This document shows, in pieces, positions 44,253 to 53,194 of a DNA stretch of 64,000 nucleotides. How positions within the stretch are numbered: the stretch's first letter is position 1; every line of letters starts with the position of its first letter. Source of the stretch: DATARH01 sp963705325. GTDB taxonomy: Bacteria > Pseudomonadota > Alphaproteobacteria > ATCC43930 > CGMCC-115725. The position numbers and the translations under genes are program-made. The notes below the pieces were generated by a model that saw only the letters and a list, made by a program, of their open reading frames with translations, was not told where the DNA came from and searched no databases. The DNA lies in the NCBI GenBank assembly GCA_963705325.1, contig OY970069.1, forward strand, positions 4,216,001 to 4,280,000. Direction: 5' to 3'.

Positions 44253-44777
44253 ATGATCAAGAGCCGGGCCCTCGCGACTGTCGCGTTCTCATTCGTCACA
44301 CTCATTCTGGCGGCCTGTTCATCGCCACCGCCCCCGCCGCCGCCGGCTCCCCCGCCGGCTCCGCCGCCCATCACCGGGCCGCAGACAATGTCGGAGCGAA
44401 CGCTCCTGACGATGGCAACCGATCTGGCCTTTCCGTCAGGAGGCTACACGCTGACCAGAGCGGGCAGAGCTAAGCTTGATAGCCTGCTTCCAGCCCTGAG
44501 CGGTCTTGGGCCGAATGACAAGATCGTTGTCTACGGCTACACCGACGATCGACCAGTGGGTAAGGCGCTGAAGAAGCGAGGCGTCATCGACAACCTCGAC
44601 CTGTCGTCACGGCGGGCCGACGCGGTCGTTCGCTACCTGACCTCGAAGGGTGTCAATCCGGGCGTGATCTCGGCTAAGGGCCGCGGCGAAACGCATCCTG
44701 CCGCCCCGAACACCACTCCCGCTGGCCGCGCCCAAAACCGCCGCATCGAGGTGGTCGTCGAGCAGCCCGCCGGCTAA
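44253..44777 (+). CDS. OmpA-family outer-membrane lipoprotein
   Basis: 174 residues. The signal peptide ends in the lipobox LAAC at about residue 22. A Pro-rich linker (about 25-40) leads to an OmpA-like peptidoglycan-binding domain with VYGYTDDRPVG, LSSRRADAVVRYLTSKGV and GRAQNRRIEVVV. The domain holds the Asp and Arg positions that bind diaminopimelate. Probably anchors the outer membrane to the cell wall. Monocistronic; followed by a strong hairpin. Confidence 0.9.
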   Translation: MIKSRALATVAFSFVTLILAACSSPPPPPPPAPPPAPPPITGPQTMSERTLLTMATDLAFPSGGYTLTRAGRAKLDSLLPALSGLGPNDKIVVYGYTDDRPVGKALKKRGVIDNLDLSSRRADAVVRYLTSKGVNPGVISAKGRGETHPAAPNTTPAGRAQNRRIEVVVEQPAG

Positions 44778-44790
44778 GTTCAGAGCGATT

Positions 44791-44818
44791 GCGGGCGCGG
44801 CTTGACCGCCGCGCCCGC
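44791..44818. terminator. hairpin between convergent genes, possible bidirectional terminator
   Basis: GCGGGCGCGGC (44791-44801) pairs perfectly with GCCGCGCCCGC (44808-44818) around a six-base loop, between the OmpA-like gene stop and the acyl-CoA dehydrogenase stop. There is no T-run on either side. Confidence 0.5.
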
Positions 44819-44824
44819 CTGCTC

Positions 44825-46021
44825 TTAGTAGGAGCGCGGCATTCCCAGCACATGCTGGCCGATATAGGCCAGGATGAGGTTGGTCGAGATCGGCGCCGTT
44901 TGGTAGAGCCGGCACTCGCGCCATTTTCGCTCGATGTCGTACTCGCGCGCATAGGCAAAGCCGCCATGGGTTTGCATCGTCGCCTCGGCGGCATGCCAAG
45001 TCGCTTCGCTAGCGAGCAGCTTCGCCATATTGGCATCAGCCCCGCACTCCCTGCCCGCATCGAATAAAGCAGCAGCGCGGCGGCAAATCATGTCAGCCGC
45101 CTCGAGCTCGGCCCAGGCGCGCGCCAACGGAAACTGCACCCCCTGATTCTGGCCGATCGGCCGATCGAACACGACCCTCTCGTTGGCGTATTCGATGCCC
45201 TTGTTGAGCAGCCAGCGGCCGTCGCCGATGCATTCTTGCGCCACCAGAATGCGCTCGGCGTTCATTCCGTCGAGGATGTAGCGGAAGCCTTTGCCTTCCT
45301 CGCCGACCAAGCTATCGGCCGGGATTTTCAGATTGTCGAAAAACACCTCGGTGGTGTTGTGATTGATCATCGCGTCGATCGGACGAATTTCCAGTCCTTT
45401 GCCCAGGCACTCGCGCAGATCGATGAGAAACACCGAGAGGCCATCGGTGCGGCGTTTGACCTCATCGACGGGTGTCGTGCGCGCCAGGAGAAGCATCAGG
45501 TCCGAGTGACGTGCGCGCGAAGTCCACACCTTCTGGCCGTTGACGATGTAGCCGGTATTGCCGTCGCGCACGGCACGGGTCTTGAGCTTGGTGGTGTCGG
45601 ACCCGGTCGTCGGCTCGGTGACGCCGAAGGCCTGAAGCCGTAGTTCGCCGGTAGCGATCATCGGCAGGTACTTCTTCTTCTGCTCGGCGCTGCCGTGCCG
45701 CAACACCGTGCCCATGATGTACATCTGGGCGTGGCCCTGACTGGCGGTGCAGCCGGAGGCGTTAATCTCCTCGAGGATCACTGCCGCCGCGCGTAGCGGC
45801 AGGCCGGAGCCGCCATACTCCTCGGGAATCAGCGAGGCAAGGAACCCGCCGCGGGTCAGTTCCTCGATGAACTCGGTCGGATAGGCCTGCTCGTCCTCGA
45901 GCTTGCGCCAATAGGCTCCTGGGTAACCCTCGCAAATCTTGCGGATCAACTCGCGCAGCTCGGGATAGTCCTCGCCAAGGGCAAGCATGACGGGTTCGTC
46001 GGATTGGTCGCCATCGCGCAT
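44825..46021 (-). CDS. acyl-CoA dehydrogenase family protein
   Basis: 398-residue FAD enzyme. Family segments: LIPEEYGGSGLPLRAAAVILEE, AFGVTEPTTGSDTTKL (FAD/substrate loop) and MQTHGGFAYAREYDIERKWRE at the C-terminus. The substrate chain length is not readable; these proteins often act on branched or aryl acyl-CoA. ATG 46021 has GGAGG upstream and removes 46 unlike residues of the longer frame. It is the last gene of the run DUF5989-SGNH-SGNH-dehydrogenase. Confidence 0.92.
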   Translation of the reverse strand: MRDGDQSDEPVMLALGEDYPELRELIRKICEGYPGAYWRKLEDEQAYPTEFIEELTRGGFLASLIPEEYGGSGLPLRAAAVILEEINASGCTASQGHAQMYIMGTVLRHGSAEQKKKYLPMIATGELRLQAFGVTEPTTGSDTTKLKTRAVRDGNTGYIVNGQKVWTSRARHSDLMLLLARTTPVDEVKRRTDGLSVFLIDLRECLGKGLEIRPIDAMINHNTTEVFFDNLKIPADSLVGEEGKGFRYILDGMNAERILVAQECIGDGRWLLNKGIEYANERVVFDRPIGQNQGVQFPLARAWAELEAADMICRRAAALFDAGRECGADANMAKLLASEATWHAAEATMQTHGGFAYAREYDIERKWRECRLYQTAPISTNLILAYIGQHVLGMPRSY

Positions 46022-46104
46022 CGGGACCTCCTTTGCTGGCAGCTGTTGCACATCATCGACATAGGCCGAGCTGCCGGCAAGCCGCGGCGAGGCTTTAGTC
46101 CGTC

Positions 46105-47322
46105 TCAGGGATCGAGTGAGACGACGCCGGAAAGGCCTTTGACGAGCCGCGCGGCCCATTCTCGATTGGCCAGGGCGGTTGGATGCCCGTCGCCAGGTAT
46201 GAATAAGTCCTGGCCGGGAAAAGCTGAAGGGTCAAGCTCGGCGTCGATTACGATCAGCCCGGCCGCGCGCAAGCGCGCTATGATTTCGTCATCCGTGGAG
46301 CCAGCATTTTGCGCATAAGCGGGCCCCGGCACGTACAAAAGCGCCGTGGGCACCCCGTACTTCTCGCGCCCAACCTGCCCGATACGGGTCAGGATCGCGA
46401 TATACCTGTCAAGCTTTTGTTGCGGCGTGCGCTCGTCGAGTTTCAGTTCGATGATGTCATATAGCGAGGTGACCTCGAACAGCAGGCGGAGCGGCAAACT
46501 CCACCGATCCGCGCAGGTTCCCGCGAACGTCACCTTTCCATCGGTCACCTCATAGGCGGGGCCACGTAGGGAGTACCCCCTTACGCAAGCAGCCTGCTCG
46601 GCGAGTTCGGGCGATACGACAAACACGAGAGCGCGAAGTTTGGTCAGCACATCGTCATGTAGGCCAGTCTCCAGGATACGCAGAAAGTGCTGCGCTCCGT
46701 ACGCGGAAAAGGCGAGATTGACGACATGGAGCCGGCGTCCGATGGCGTCTGCGAATGCCTGCGGTAGCGTCGCCGAATCCGGCAATCCTGTGCCGAAGAC
46801 GTTCGACCCGCCGCCGATCGCGATGGTTGGGGCGTCCGTTGCCGACTCGACCTTACGCGTCAGATGCTCGTCGATCGTATAATCGGTATCGAGGATGACG
46901 CGCCCGGTTTTCGCGTCAACCTTGTGATGGTGATAAACTCCGGGGTGCGCCGGTCCCCAGCCAAGCACCGGATTGTACACCGAATAACCAGGCGTATTGG
47001 TGTCGATCGCGGTGCGGTAATGCTCAACGAAGTAGCCCTCGACCGCAGCCAGCGCCAGCGCCAGCGAGGCGGCCACAGCGGCGGCGTCGCGAAACCGGCC
47101 GCGGGTCATAACCGCCACATAAGCGAGGAAGAAGAATGCGAGAACAAGCCATTGGAAACGCGTCCAATATGATGCGGCGTTAGAGTGGATATAGAGCGCG
47201 CCGGCGACGATCAGCAGCGGCACGACGACGCGCGCTACGACACCGGCTGTGGACTGCTTCTTGAGCGTTTGCGACTGTCCAAGCCCGGGCCCCTCGCCGA
47301 CCGGCGCCCCAGCCTGGGTCAT
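46105..47322 (-). CDS. membrane-anchored SGNH/GDSL-like hydrolase
   Basis: 405 residues. Two to three membrane helices (about 28-45, 55-70 and 80-96) are followed by an extracytoplasmic SGNH domain. Block I reads IAIGGGSNVFGTG, so the usual GDS is GGS with the Ser kept. Block II NLAFSAYGAQ and the terminal Asp/His pair in IPGDGHPTALAN are present. It may be an O-acyl esterase or transferase acting on a polysaccharide. Its start overlaps the previous SGNH gene by four bases. Confidence 0.82.
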   Translation of the reverse strand: MTQAGAPVGEGPGLGQSQTLKKQSTAGVVARVVVPLLIVAGALYIHSNAASYWTRFQWLVLAFFFLAYVAVMTRGRFRDAAAVAASLALALAAVEGYFVEHYRTAIDTNTPGYSVYNPVLGWGPAHPGVYHHHKVDAKTGRVILDTDYTIDEHLTRKVESATDAPTIAIGGGSNVFGTGLPDSATLPQAFADAIGRRLHVVNLAFSAYGAQHFLRILETGLHDDVLTKLRALVFVVSPELAEQAACVRGYSLRGPAYEVTDGKVTFAGTCADRWSLPLRLLFEVTSLYDIIELKLDERTPQQKLDRYIAILTRIGQVGREKYGVPTALLYVPGPAYAQNAGSTDDEIIARLRAAGLIVIDAELDPSAFPGQDLFIPGDGHPTALANREWAARLVKGLSGVVSLDP

Positions 47323-48293
47323 TCAAGCTTCTCCAACGCCTCGTAGAGGCCTTGAGCCAAATATTTATCGGCAAGCGCATTCGGATGCGGGTCGGGGGGC
47401 GTCACCCACAGCTGCGATGATGGTACGCCCTGGACATAGGGCAACAAATCCACGAAGGGCACGTCATACTCCGCCGCCGCATCCCGGACGAAGTCGGTAA
47501 TCCGCTGAAGCTGGTAGTGCTGCACGTCGTGCAGCTCGGGATGGCTCGCGATCAACAGCTTGATCCCATGTTGCCGGCAATAATCGACCAGCTTCTTCAT
47601 CGCTGCCTTGGAGTCCTTCCAGCCTTTCGTCGTACCATCGCCGAACAGCCCAAGGTAATAGTCCCTCCAATCCTCGCCGGGGAAAATCATCCGCTTCAGC
47701 ACATCGAGGCGGCCAAGCAGAAAAACGCAGGAGTAACAATGGCGCATTAGAAAGGAAGGAGGCCGATCGTGCGGAACCGGTTCGGCGTCGTTGATAGCGT
47801 AATTCAGCACGATGACGTCCGGATTATACCGGTAGGCGTCGGTCATGAAGAACTCGACTTCCTGAATCGTGTTCCAGTTGCCAACGCCGGTATTGATAAC
47901 CTCTGCCTTGACCCCGTGGTCAGCATAGAGGCGCTCCACCCGCCTAACGAACGTATCCTGCTCGGGCACGCCCCATCCCTCGGTGAGCGAGTCGCCCAGC
48001 ATCAAGACCCGCAGGACGCCAGCCGGCTTCTCGAACGAGTATTCGCGGTCGCGCAGTCCTTGCGAATTGGTCTGGAGCCAAACTCCCATGAGAAAGGCCT
48101 TGCGGTTGGGCGCGTGCCGATGCCCGATCAGCGGATCGGGGTCAACGATCTTCACCTCCTTGGCGTATTTCCACATTTCGAGATCGAATTGCTTGCCATC
48201 GTCGATGACCACGCGGACATAGGTCTCGATACATAGGAAAATTACAACGAGGCACACCGCTACCGTCAGCAGCGGAAAGAGAATTCGCTTCAT
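47319..48293 (-). CDS. SGNH/GDSL hydrolase with N-terminal membrane anchor
   Basis: 324 residues. An N-terminal helix (FPLLTVAVCLVVIFLCIETY) is followed by an SGNH domain with block I LMLGDSLTEGWGVP, block II NTGVGNWNTIQ, block III LNYAINDAE and the Asp/His pair in PPDPHPNALAD. These are complete catalytic blocks. It lies between the DUF5989 gene (31 bases away) and a second SGNH gene (4-base overlap). This resembles polysaccharide or natural-product O-acyl modification sets. Confidence 0.88.
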   Translation of the reverse strand: MKRILFPLLTVAVCLVVIFLCIETYVRVVIDDGKQFDLEMWKYAKEVKIVDPDPLIGHRHAPNRKAFLMGVWLQTNSQGLRDREYSFEKPAGVLRVLMLGDSLTEGWGVPEQDTFVRRVERLYADHGVKAEVINTGVGNWNTIQEVEFFMTDAYRYNPDVIVLNYAINDAEPVPHDRPPSFLMRHCYSCVFLLGRLDVLKRMIFPGEDWRDYYLGLFGDGTTKGWKDSKAAMKKLVDYCRQHGIKLLIASHPELHDVQHYQLQRITDFVRDAAAEYDVPFVDLLPYVQGVPSSQLWVTPPDPHPNALADKYLAQGLYEALEKLE

Positions 48294-48324
48294 TGCGGAA
48301 CCGCCAAAAGGGTGAATGGCAGAG

Positions 48325-48474
48325 TTAGAACAGCGCGTAGATGAACGGCGCTATCGTCGAGCCTTCAGTGAGCACGACCAAACCGGCGAACAGGCCCAAC
48401 ACGATGACGATCGGCAACAGCCAATACCGCTTTCGGGATTTCAGATAGCGAAAAAAATCACGAAAAAAATCCAA
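48325..48474 (-). CDS. DUF5989-family membrane microprotein
   Basis: 49 residues starting at a TTG: DFFRDFFRYLKSRKRYWLLP, then a single hydrophobic helix (IVIVLGLFAGLVVL) and the tail TEGSTIAPFIYALF. This matches my recollection of DUF5989 microproteins, which accompany SxtJ, carbamoyltransferase and SGNH genes. GGAGG lies a few bases upstream of TTG 48474. The product is short and begins with a non-ATG codon, so automatic callers can miss it. First gene of the run leading to two SGNH hydrolases. Confidence 0.75.
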   Translation of the reverse strand: MDFFRDFFRYLKSRKRYWLLPIVIVLGLFAGLVVLTEGSTIAPFIYALF

Positions 48475-48643
48475 GTGCGCTCCTCCCACTCGCTATGGAA
48501 ACTACCAGCTGTTCCCCTTCCGCGCCCGGCCGGCGCTAGGGGCACGTTCTAATGAAACTAGCTAAGTGCTGCAGCAAAATTGTATGGGCTTGAATGCCCG
48601 CCCTGATCTCGATTGTCTTGCGGCAAGAGATGGCGGTTGCTCC

Positions 48644-48982
48644 TCATTCGCGATGGACTGGGAATGAGCGCGCGGGCTTACCACGCTCATGCAGGGTGAA
48701 CGACGCATCGCGATCGCCGGTACGCGACAGCATGCCATCGCCGCCAGCCCAGGCGAACGTCAGCGTTCTGCCATCGACGGAAAGCTCAGACTTCTGGATG
48801 TCCGGATAATCGCCGCCGCGGAAGACGCCGATCACCTTGTCGCCAGCGATGATGATCTGCACCCCGTCGCCGTTCACCCATCCGCCGGCCCAAGTGCCGT
48901 CCCAGGATTGCGCCGCGTTGGCGCTACCCACGATGACGGCTGCCATCAAAATTAGCAGAAGGCTGCGGCGAAAAATGGCCAT
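48644..48982 (-). CDS. small secreted protein of unknown function
   Basis: 112 residues. The signal peptide is RRSLLLILMAAVIVGSANA with cleavage after Ala-Asn-Ala. The mature part (SWDGTWAGGWVNGDGVQIII through LSRTGDRDASFTLHER) looks like a small beta-barrel of the kind used as a binding or inhibitor domain. No family name can be assigned. It lies 20 bases after the ABC ATPase stop on the same strand, so it may be the last gene of that run. Confidence 0.7.
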   Translation of the reverse strand: MAIFRRSLLLILMAAVIVGSANAAQSWDGTWAGGWVNGDGVQIIIAGDKVIGVFRGGDYPDIQKSELSVDGRTLTFAWAGGDGMLSRTGDRDASFTLHERGKPARSFPVHRE

Positions 48983-49002
48983 AACGGTGCTTCTTCCCGA
49001 CG

Positions 49003-49770
49003 TCAGCCCGCCCGCGCGGCGCGGTATTCGCGGCGGACGATCTCCAGCAGCTGCTCGGCCGAGGTCGACGCGGCCTGGCTTTCGAAGGTGATTTCGCCGT
49101 GTTGGACGAGGATCACCCGATCGCAGATTTCGAGCGTCTGCGCGTAATTGTGGGCGATCATGACGATCGCGATATCGCCGCGCGCCCTAAGGCGGTCGAT
49201 GAGGTCGATGATGAGACGCGCCTCGCGCGCACCCATCGCCGCGAGCGGCTCGTCGAGTAAGAGGATGCGCGCGTCCTGCGACACCGCGCGCGCCACTGCG
49301 ATCGCCTGGCGCTGCCCGCCGGACAGGCGCCCGACCTCGAGTTCGACCGAGGGCACCGACACGCCGATCTCTTCGAGCGCCGCCGCCGCGCGGCGACGCA
49401 TTGTCTTGTGGTCGAGGAGCTTAAGCGGCCCGCCCCACAACAGCTCCCGGTTCAAGAACATGTTGTGGTAGATGCTGAGGCCGTTGACGAGCGCCAGATC
49501 TTGGTAGACGCACTCAATCCCCAGCGCGCGGGCGGCGTCGACCGAACTAAGCTGCACCGGCCTCCCGTCGACATAGACCTGGCCTGAATCGGGCTGGTGA
49601 TAGCCGGTCAGGATTTTCATGAGCGTCGACTTCCCGGCCCCGTTGTCACCGAGAATGCCGAGCGTCTCGCCGCGCGCGACCAACATAGACACGCCGTTCA
49701 GCGCGGTGACGCTGCCGAACCGCTTGACGACGTTCACGGCCCGGATGGCCTCTCGGCCCACCACGGTCAT
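49003..49770 (-). CDS. sugar ABC transporter ATP-binding protein
   Basis: 255 residues with a single ATPase domain: Walker A GILGDNGAGKSTLMKILTG, signature LSGGQRQAIAVARAV, Walker B ILLLDEPLAAMG and the switch His in AHNYA. This is the short form of the sugar importers (FrcA-like), unlike the duplicated RbsA. ATG 49770 overlaps the permease stop in ATGA. The gene is intact, while the permease and binding protein upstream carry indels, so the importer may be inactive. Confidence 0.9.
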   Translation of the reverse strand: MTVVGREAIRAVNVVKRFGSVTALNGVSMLVARGETLGILGDNGAGKSTLMKILTGYHQPDSGQVYVDGRPVQLSSVDAARALGIECVYQDLALVNGLSIYHNMFLNRELLWGGPLKLLDHKTMRRRAAAALEEIGVSVPSVELEVGRLSGGQRQAIAVARAVSQDARILLLDEPLAAMGAREARLIIDLIDRLRARGDIAIVMIAHNYAQTLEICDRVILVQHGEITFESQAASTSAEQLLEIVRREYRAARAG

Positions 49771-50752
49771 GCCTGCTGCCCGCCGCGCAACCGCGCGAGA
49801 TGAATGTTGGCGATCATGGCGATTAGGATCGCCGCGCCGATGATGATGTCGAACGTGAAGGCGTTGATCCCCTGCAGGGTGAACCCGTCCTGCATCACGC
49901 CGAGCATGATGCCGCCGACGAGACCGCCGATGATCGTCCCCGCCCCGCCGGCGATCGCGGTACCGCCAATGACCCCGGACGCGACCCCGAAGAACATGAT
50001 GTTGCTGCCGCCGGCCAGCGGGATCGATCGAGCCGACGCGGAACGCCTCCAGCAGTCCGCAGAGCCCGCCCAGGGTGCTGGTCAGCACGAAATTGCGCGA
50101 TCTTGATGCGATTGATCGCGATCCCAGCCTCTGCCGAAGCGACGATGTTGCCGCCGATGGCGACCGTGTGCAGGCCCCAGCGGGTGTGTCGCAGCACGAC
50201 ATGCATGACGCCGACAATGACCAGCGCCCAGACGATCTCAGAATAGGCCCATTCGCCCATGATCCCGGTCAGGATCGGCCCGCCGGAAGTGTTGGCCGGA
50301 TAGCCGCGGGAGATTGTCAGGGTGAGCCCGGTGATCAGGAACAACATCCCCAGCGTGGTGATGAACGACGGCACTCTGAGCCCGATGGTGATGAGCCCGA
50401 TCATCAAGCCGATCAGCGCGCAGACCGCCAGCGCCGCGACGATCGCGATCGGCTCTGGTATCCCCAGATCGTTGACGTTTTCCATTAGGAACGGCGCCAG
50501 GGCAAAGACCTGCCCGACCGACAAGTCGATCTCTCGGCAGATCAGCAGCATGATCTCGCCGCAAGCGATGATTACCGGCGCGGCGACGAATTGCGACAGG
50601 GTCTGCGCGTTGGCGGCGGTCAGAAAGTTGCGGTTGGCGATTTCGAAATAGATGACAAGCGCCACCGATACGACGATGACGCTCGCCTCCGGCCGCAGCA
50701 GGAACGCGTAGGCCCGCCGGGCGAGACCCGCTCCCGCTGCGCTCTGCGCCAC
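49767..50752 (-). pseudogene. sugar ABC transporter permease (RbsC-like), interrupted by two indels
   Basis: The frame from GTG 50752 encodes FLLRPEASVIVVSVALVIYF and IACGEIMLLICREIDLSVGQ, typical of RbsC-like permeases, and runs to NRIKIAQF near 50095. The next segment NFVLTSTLGGLCGLLEAFRVG lies in a second frame, and LAGGSNIMFFGVASGVIGG to the stop in a third. Both shifts look like single added bases, one near 50094 and one in the GGG at 50020-50022. With both corrected, one normal permease of about 325 residues results. Either a pseudogene or a local sequencing problem. Confidence 0.82.
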
Positions 50753-50756
50753 GACG

Positions 50757-51838
50757 TCAGATCGCGCCGCGATGCGGGACGATCTGCGCCTCTTTAGCGC
50801 TACCTTCGTAGCGCGTCTTGGTGTTGAGGTACGGGTCGACGCCCTCCTTGGTGACGAATTTGAGCCCGGTGTTGATGTCGGCCGGGCCGACGAGCCCACC
50901 CGACACCTTCCACGCGAACATCTCCATCACCGTGTAGAAGCCCTGCAGATAAGGCTGCTGGTCGATGACGAAATCGAGGAACCCGTCATGCACCGCTTCC
51001 AGCGAGCGCGGCAGCATGTCGAAGCCGCCGGCTCTGACGCCCTTCGCCGCCAGATCGTATTTGCGGCTGATGAGGCCGCAATTCATGGGTGTCGCCGCCG
51101 CCGGTGCCGAACATGCCTTTCACATCCTGGTTTCCCAGGTAATAGGCGTCGATTTTGGTCAGCGAATCGTTCGCTGCCGGCGCGGTGGCGATCATCGTCG
51201 CCTGGATGTCGGCCCCCGATTTCTTGATCGCATCCATCGCGCCATCGAACCGCGGCTGGAGGTTGAGCTGGCCGGGAGTGGCGATGAAGATCGCGACCTT
51301 GCCCGAGCCGACCAGCTTGACGATGCGCTCGCCCATCATCTGCCCCGACAGGAACAAATCCTGGCCGATATAGGCAAGGCGCTTGTTGGTCTGTGCGAGT
51401 CGGCGTTGTAGCTGAACACCGGAATGCCGGCGGCTAGCGCGCGTTCGGTCGGGCGCATCGAAGCCCTTGGGATCGACGATGCACACGGCGATCGCGTCGG
51501 CTTTGCCGGCGACCGCCGTGTTCATCGCGTTGACCATCTGCGCGACATCGGAGGTCTCCGACCCGGTCCATTGATAGTCGCAGCCCAATAGCGCGCAGGC
51601 ATCCTGGATGCCGTACTGGCAGGGCACAAAAAACGGGTTTGCCGTCACATGGTTGACGAACACAAACTTCCAGCGCGGATGGTCTGGGAAGGGCAGCGCG
51701 TCGGCGGCCTTGGCGCCGGTCCGCGTCGCCGCAGCGAGCATCGCCGCCGCCGACCCTACCGTGACACCCTTCATCAGCGAACGGCGCGGCAGGCACGCCG
51801 CTATAGTCTCCTCGATACCCCGTGAGTTCTCGCTTCAT
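50757..51838 (-). pseudogene. periplasmic sugar-binding protein of the ABC importer, interrupted by several indels
   Basis: Type I periplasmic binding protein. A twin-arginine-like leader (PRRSLMKGVTVGSAAAMLAA) precedes WKFVFVNHVTANPFFVPCQ and VAQMVNAMNTAVAGKADAIA. The frame shifts near 51451-51453 (extra base) and returns near 51392 (missing base), so about 20 residues are scrambled. It shifts again near 51087 before CGLISRKYDLAAKGVRAGG. If translation starts at ATG 51838, one further extra base in the run at 51818-51821 is needed; a start at 51774 avoids that but cuts the leader. Corrected, it is about 350 residues. Confidence 0.8.
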
Positions 51839-52060
51839 CTCGCCCCTCCCCGGTCAGGCTCTTATCGGCGCAGGATAGTTCAGGCGCACCGCGAATTCAC
51901 AGCGGTGATCGCGGCGCACGGCGAAGAATCTCCGTAAGTGCCCCCCGGTCGACGGCCGGGATGCCGCGCTTTGTATGTGGCGCCTGCAATAAGCGGAATC
52001 TCCCTGCCCTCCCAACTCCGTGCTACTAACCTTCGAGCCACAGCGATCGCAGGAGTTGCG

Positions 52061-53188
52061 ATGTCATCCGCCCGTCCGCTTTCCGGCCTGGTCGTCATCG
52101 AAATCGGCCACAGCATCGCCGCGCCCTATGCCGGCATGATCCTTGGCGAGTTGGGCGCGGAAGTAATTAAGGTCGAGAACCCGAAAGGGGGCGATGCTTG
52201 CCGCGGCTGGGGCCCGCCCTTCAGCGAGGGTGCGGCGACCTGTTTTCATGCAGTCAACCGGGCCAAGCAAGGCATTGCCATCGACCTAGCCGATACGCAA
52301 GACGCGGCTCGGCTGAAGACGCTGATCCTTGAGCGCGCCGATGTGGTCATCCACAATCTCAAGTTCGGCGCGCTCGACAAATACGGTTTGGCGCCTGCCG
52401 CGCTGGTCTCCGAAAAGCCGAGCCTCGTCTGCTGTAACCTTAACGCTTTCGGCTCGGTTGGGCCCTTACGCGAGCGGCCGGGCTACGACCCGATGATGCA
52501 AGCGTACAGTGGGCTGATGAGCCTGCTAGGCGAGGACGGACGCCCTCCGGTCCGGGTCACCGCCTCGATCATCGATATGGGCACCGCGACCTGGGCGGTA
52601 ATCGGAATACTTGCTGCGCTTCGAGAGCGCGACAGGACCGGCAAGGGTGGCGTGGTCGACACCTCGCTCTATGAAACCTCGCTCGCCCTGATGAGCATCA
52701 TGCTTGCCGATCACCTCGCGACCGGCGAGCTGCCGGTGCGGCACGGTTCGGGCGTCGCGATGATCGTGCCCTACCAGGCGTTCGAAGCCGCCGACGGGTA
52801 CATGATGGTCGCGGCGGGGAACGACAATTTGTTCCGTCGCCTTGCCGGCGCTGTCGGCCGACCGAGCCTGGCCGAAGACGAACGCTTCAAGAGCAATGGC
52901 GAGCGTGTGGTCAATCGCGCGCCGCTGATCGCCATTCTGGCCGACATCTTCAAGACCAAGAAACGGGCGCATTGGGCCAAGTTGCTCGATGCACAAGGCA
53001 TTCCCAACGGCCCGATCAACTCTATGGACCAGGTTGTTGCCGACCCGCAGACACAGGCGCTCGGCCAAATCCAGCAACAGGGGGCATTGTCCCTGGTGGG
53101 GCTACCGCTGTCATTTGATGGGCAGCGCCCGCGGTTCTCCAAACGCGCGCCGGCGCTCGGCGAAGACAACGCAACGATCCTCAGGTAG
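52061..53188 (+). CDS. CaiB/BaiF family CoA-transferase (family III)
   Basis: 375 residues. It begins LVVIEIGHSIAAPYAGMILGELGAEVIKVE, the family opening. The catalytic Asp is in GYDPMMQAYSGLMS, and GPLRERPGYD and GKGGVVDTSLYE are further motifs. It transfers CoA between a CoA donor and a carboxylate; the substrate is unknown. AGGAG precedes ATG 52061; longer in-frame codons to 51938 are unlike the family. It is divergent from the broken sugar importer and followed by a lipoprotein gene six bases away. Confidence 0.92.
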   Translation: MSSARPLSGLVVIEIGHSIAAPYAGMILGELGAEVIKVENPKGGDACRGWGPPFSEGAATCFHAVNRAKQGIAIDLADTQDAARLKTLILERADVVIHNLKFGALDKYGLAPAALVSEKPSLVCCNLNAFGSVGPLRERPGYDPMMQAYSGLMSLLGEDGRPPVRVTASIIDMGTATWAVIGILAALRERDRTGKGGVVDTSLYETSLALMSIMLADHLATGELPVRHGSGVAMIVPYQAFEAADGYMMVAAGNDNLFRRLAGAVGRPSLAEDERFKSNGERVVNRAPLIAILADIFKTKKRAHWAKLLDAQGIPNGPINSMDQVVADPQTQALGQIQQQGALSLVGLPLSFDGQRPRFSKRAPALGEDNATILR

Positions 53189-53194
53189 GAACCG

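Noticed and set aside
49003..50217. A 404-codon frame that looks like a permease-ATPase fusion
   Set aside because: Its first part is an out-of-frame piece of the frameshifted permease. The true ATPase starts at ATG 49770, coupled to the permease stop.
51920..51975. GC-rich hairpin CCCGG/CCGGG between the binding-protein relic and the CoA-transferase gene
   Set aside because: The stem is only about five bases and has no T-run; chance pairing is likely in this GC content.
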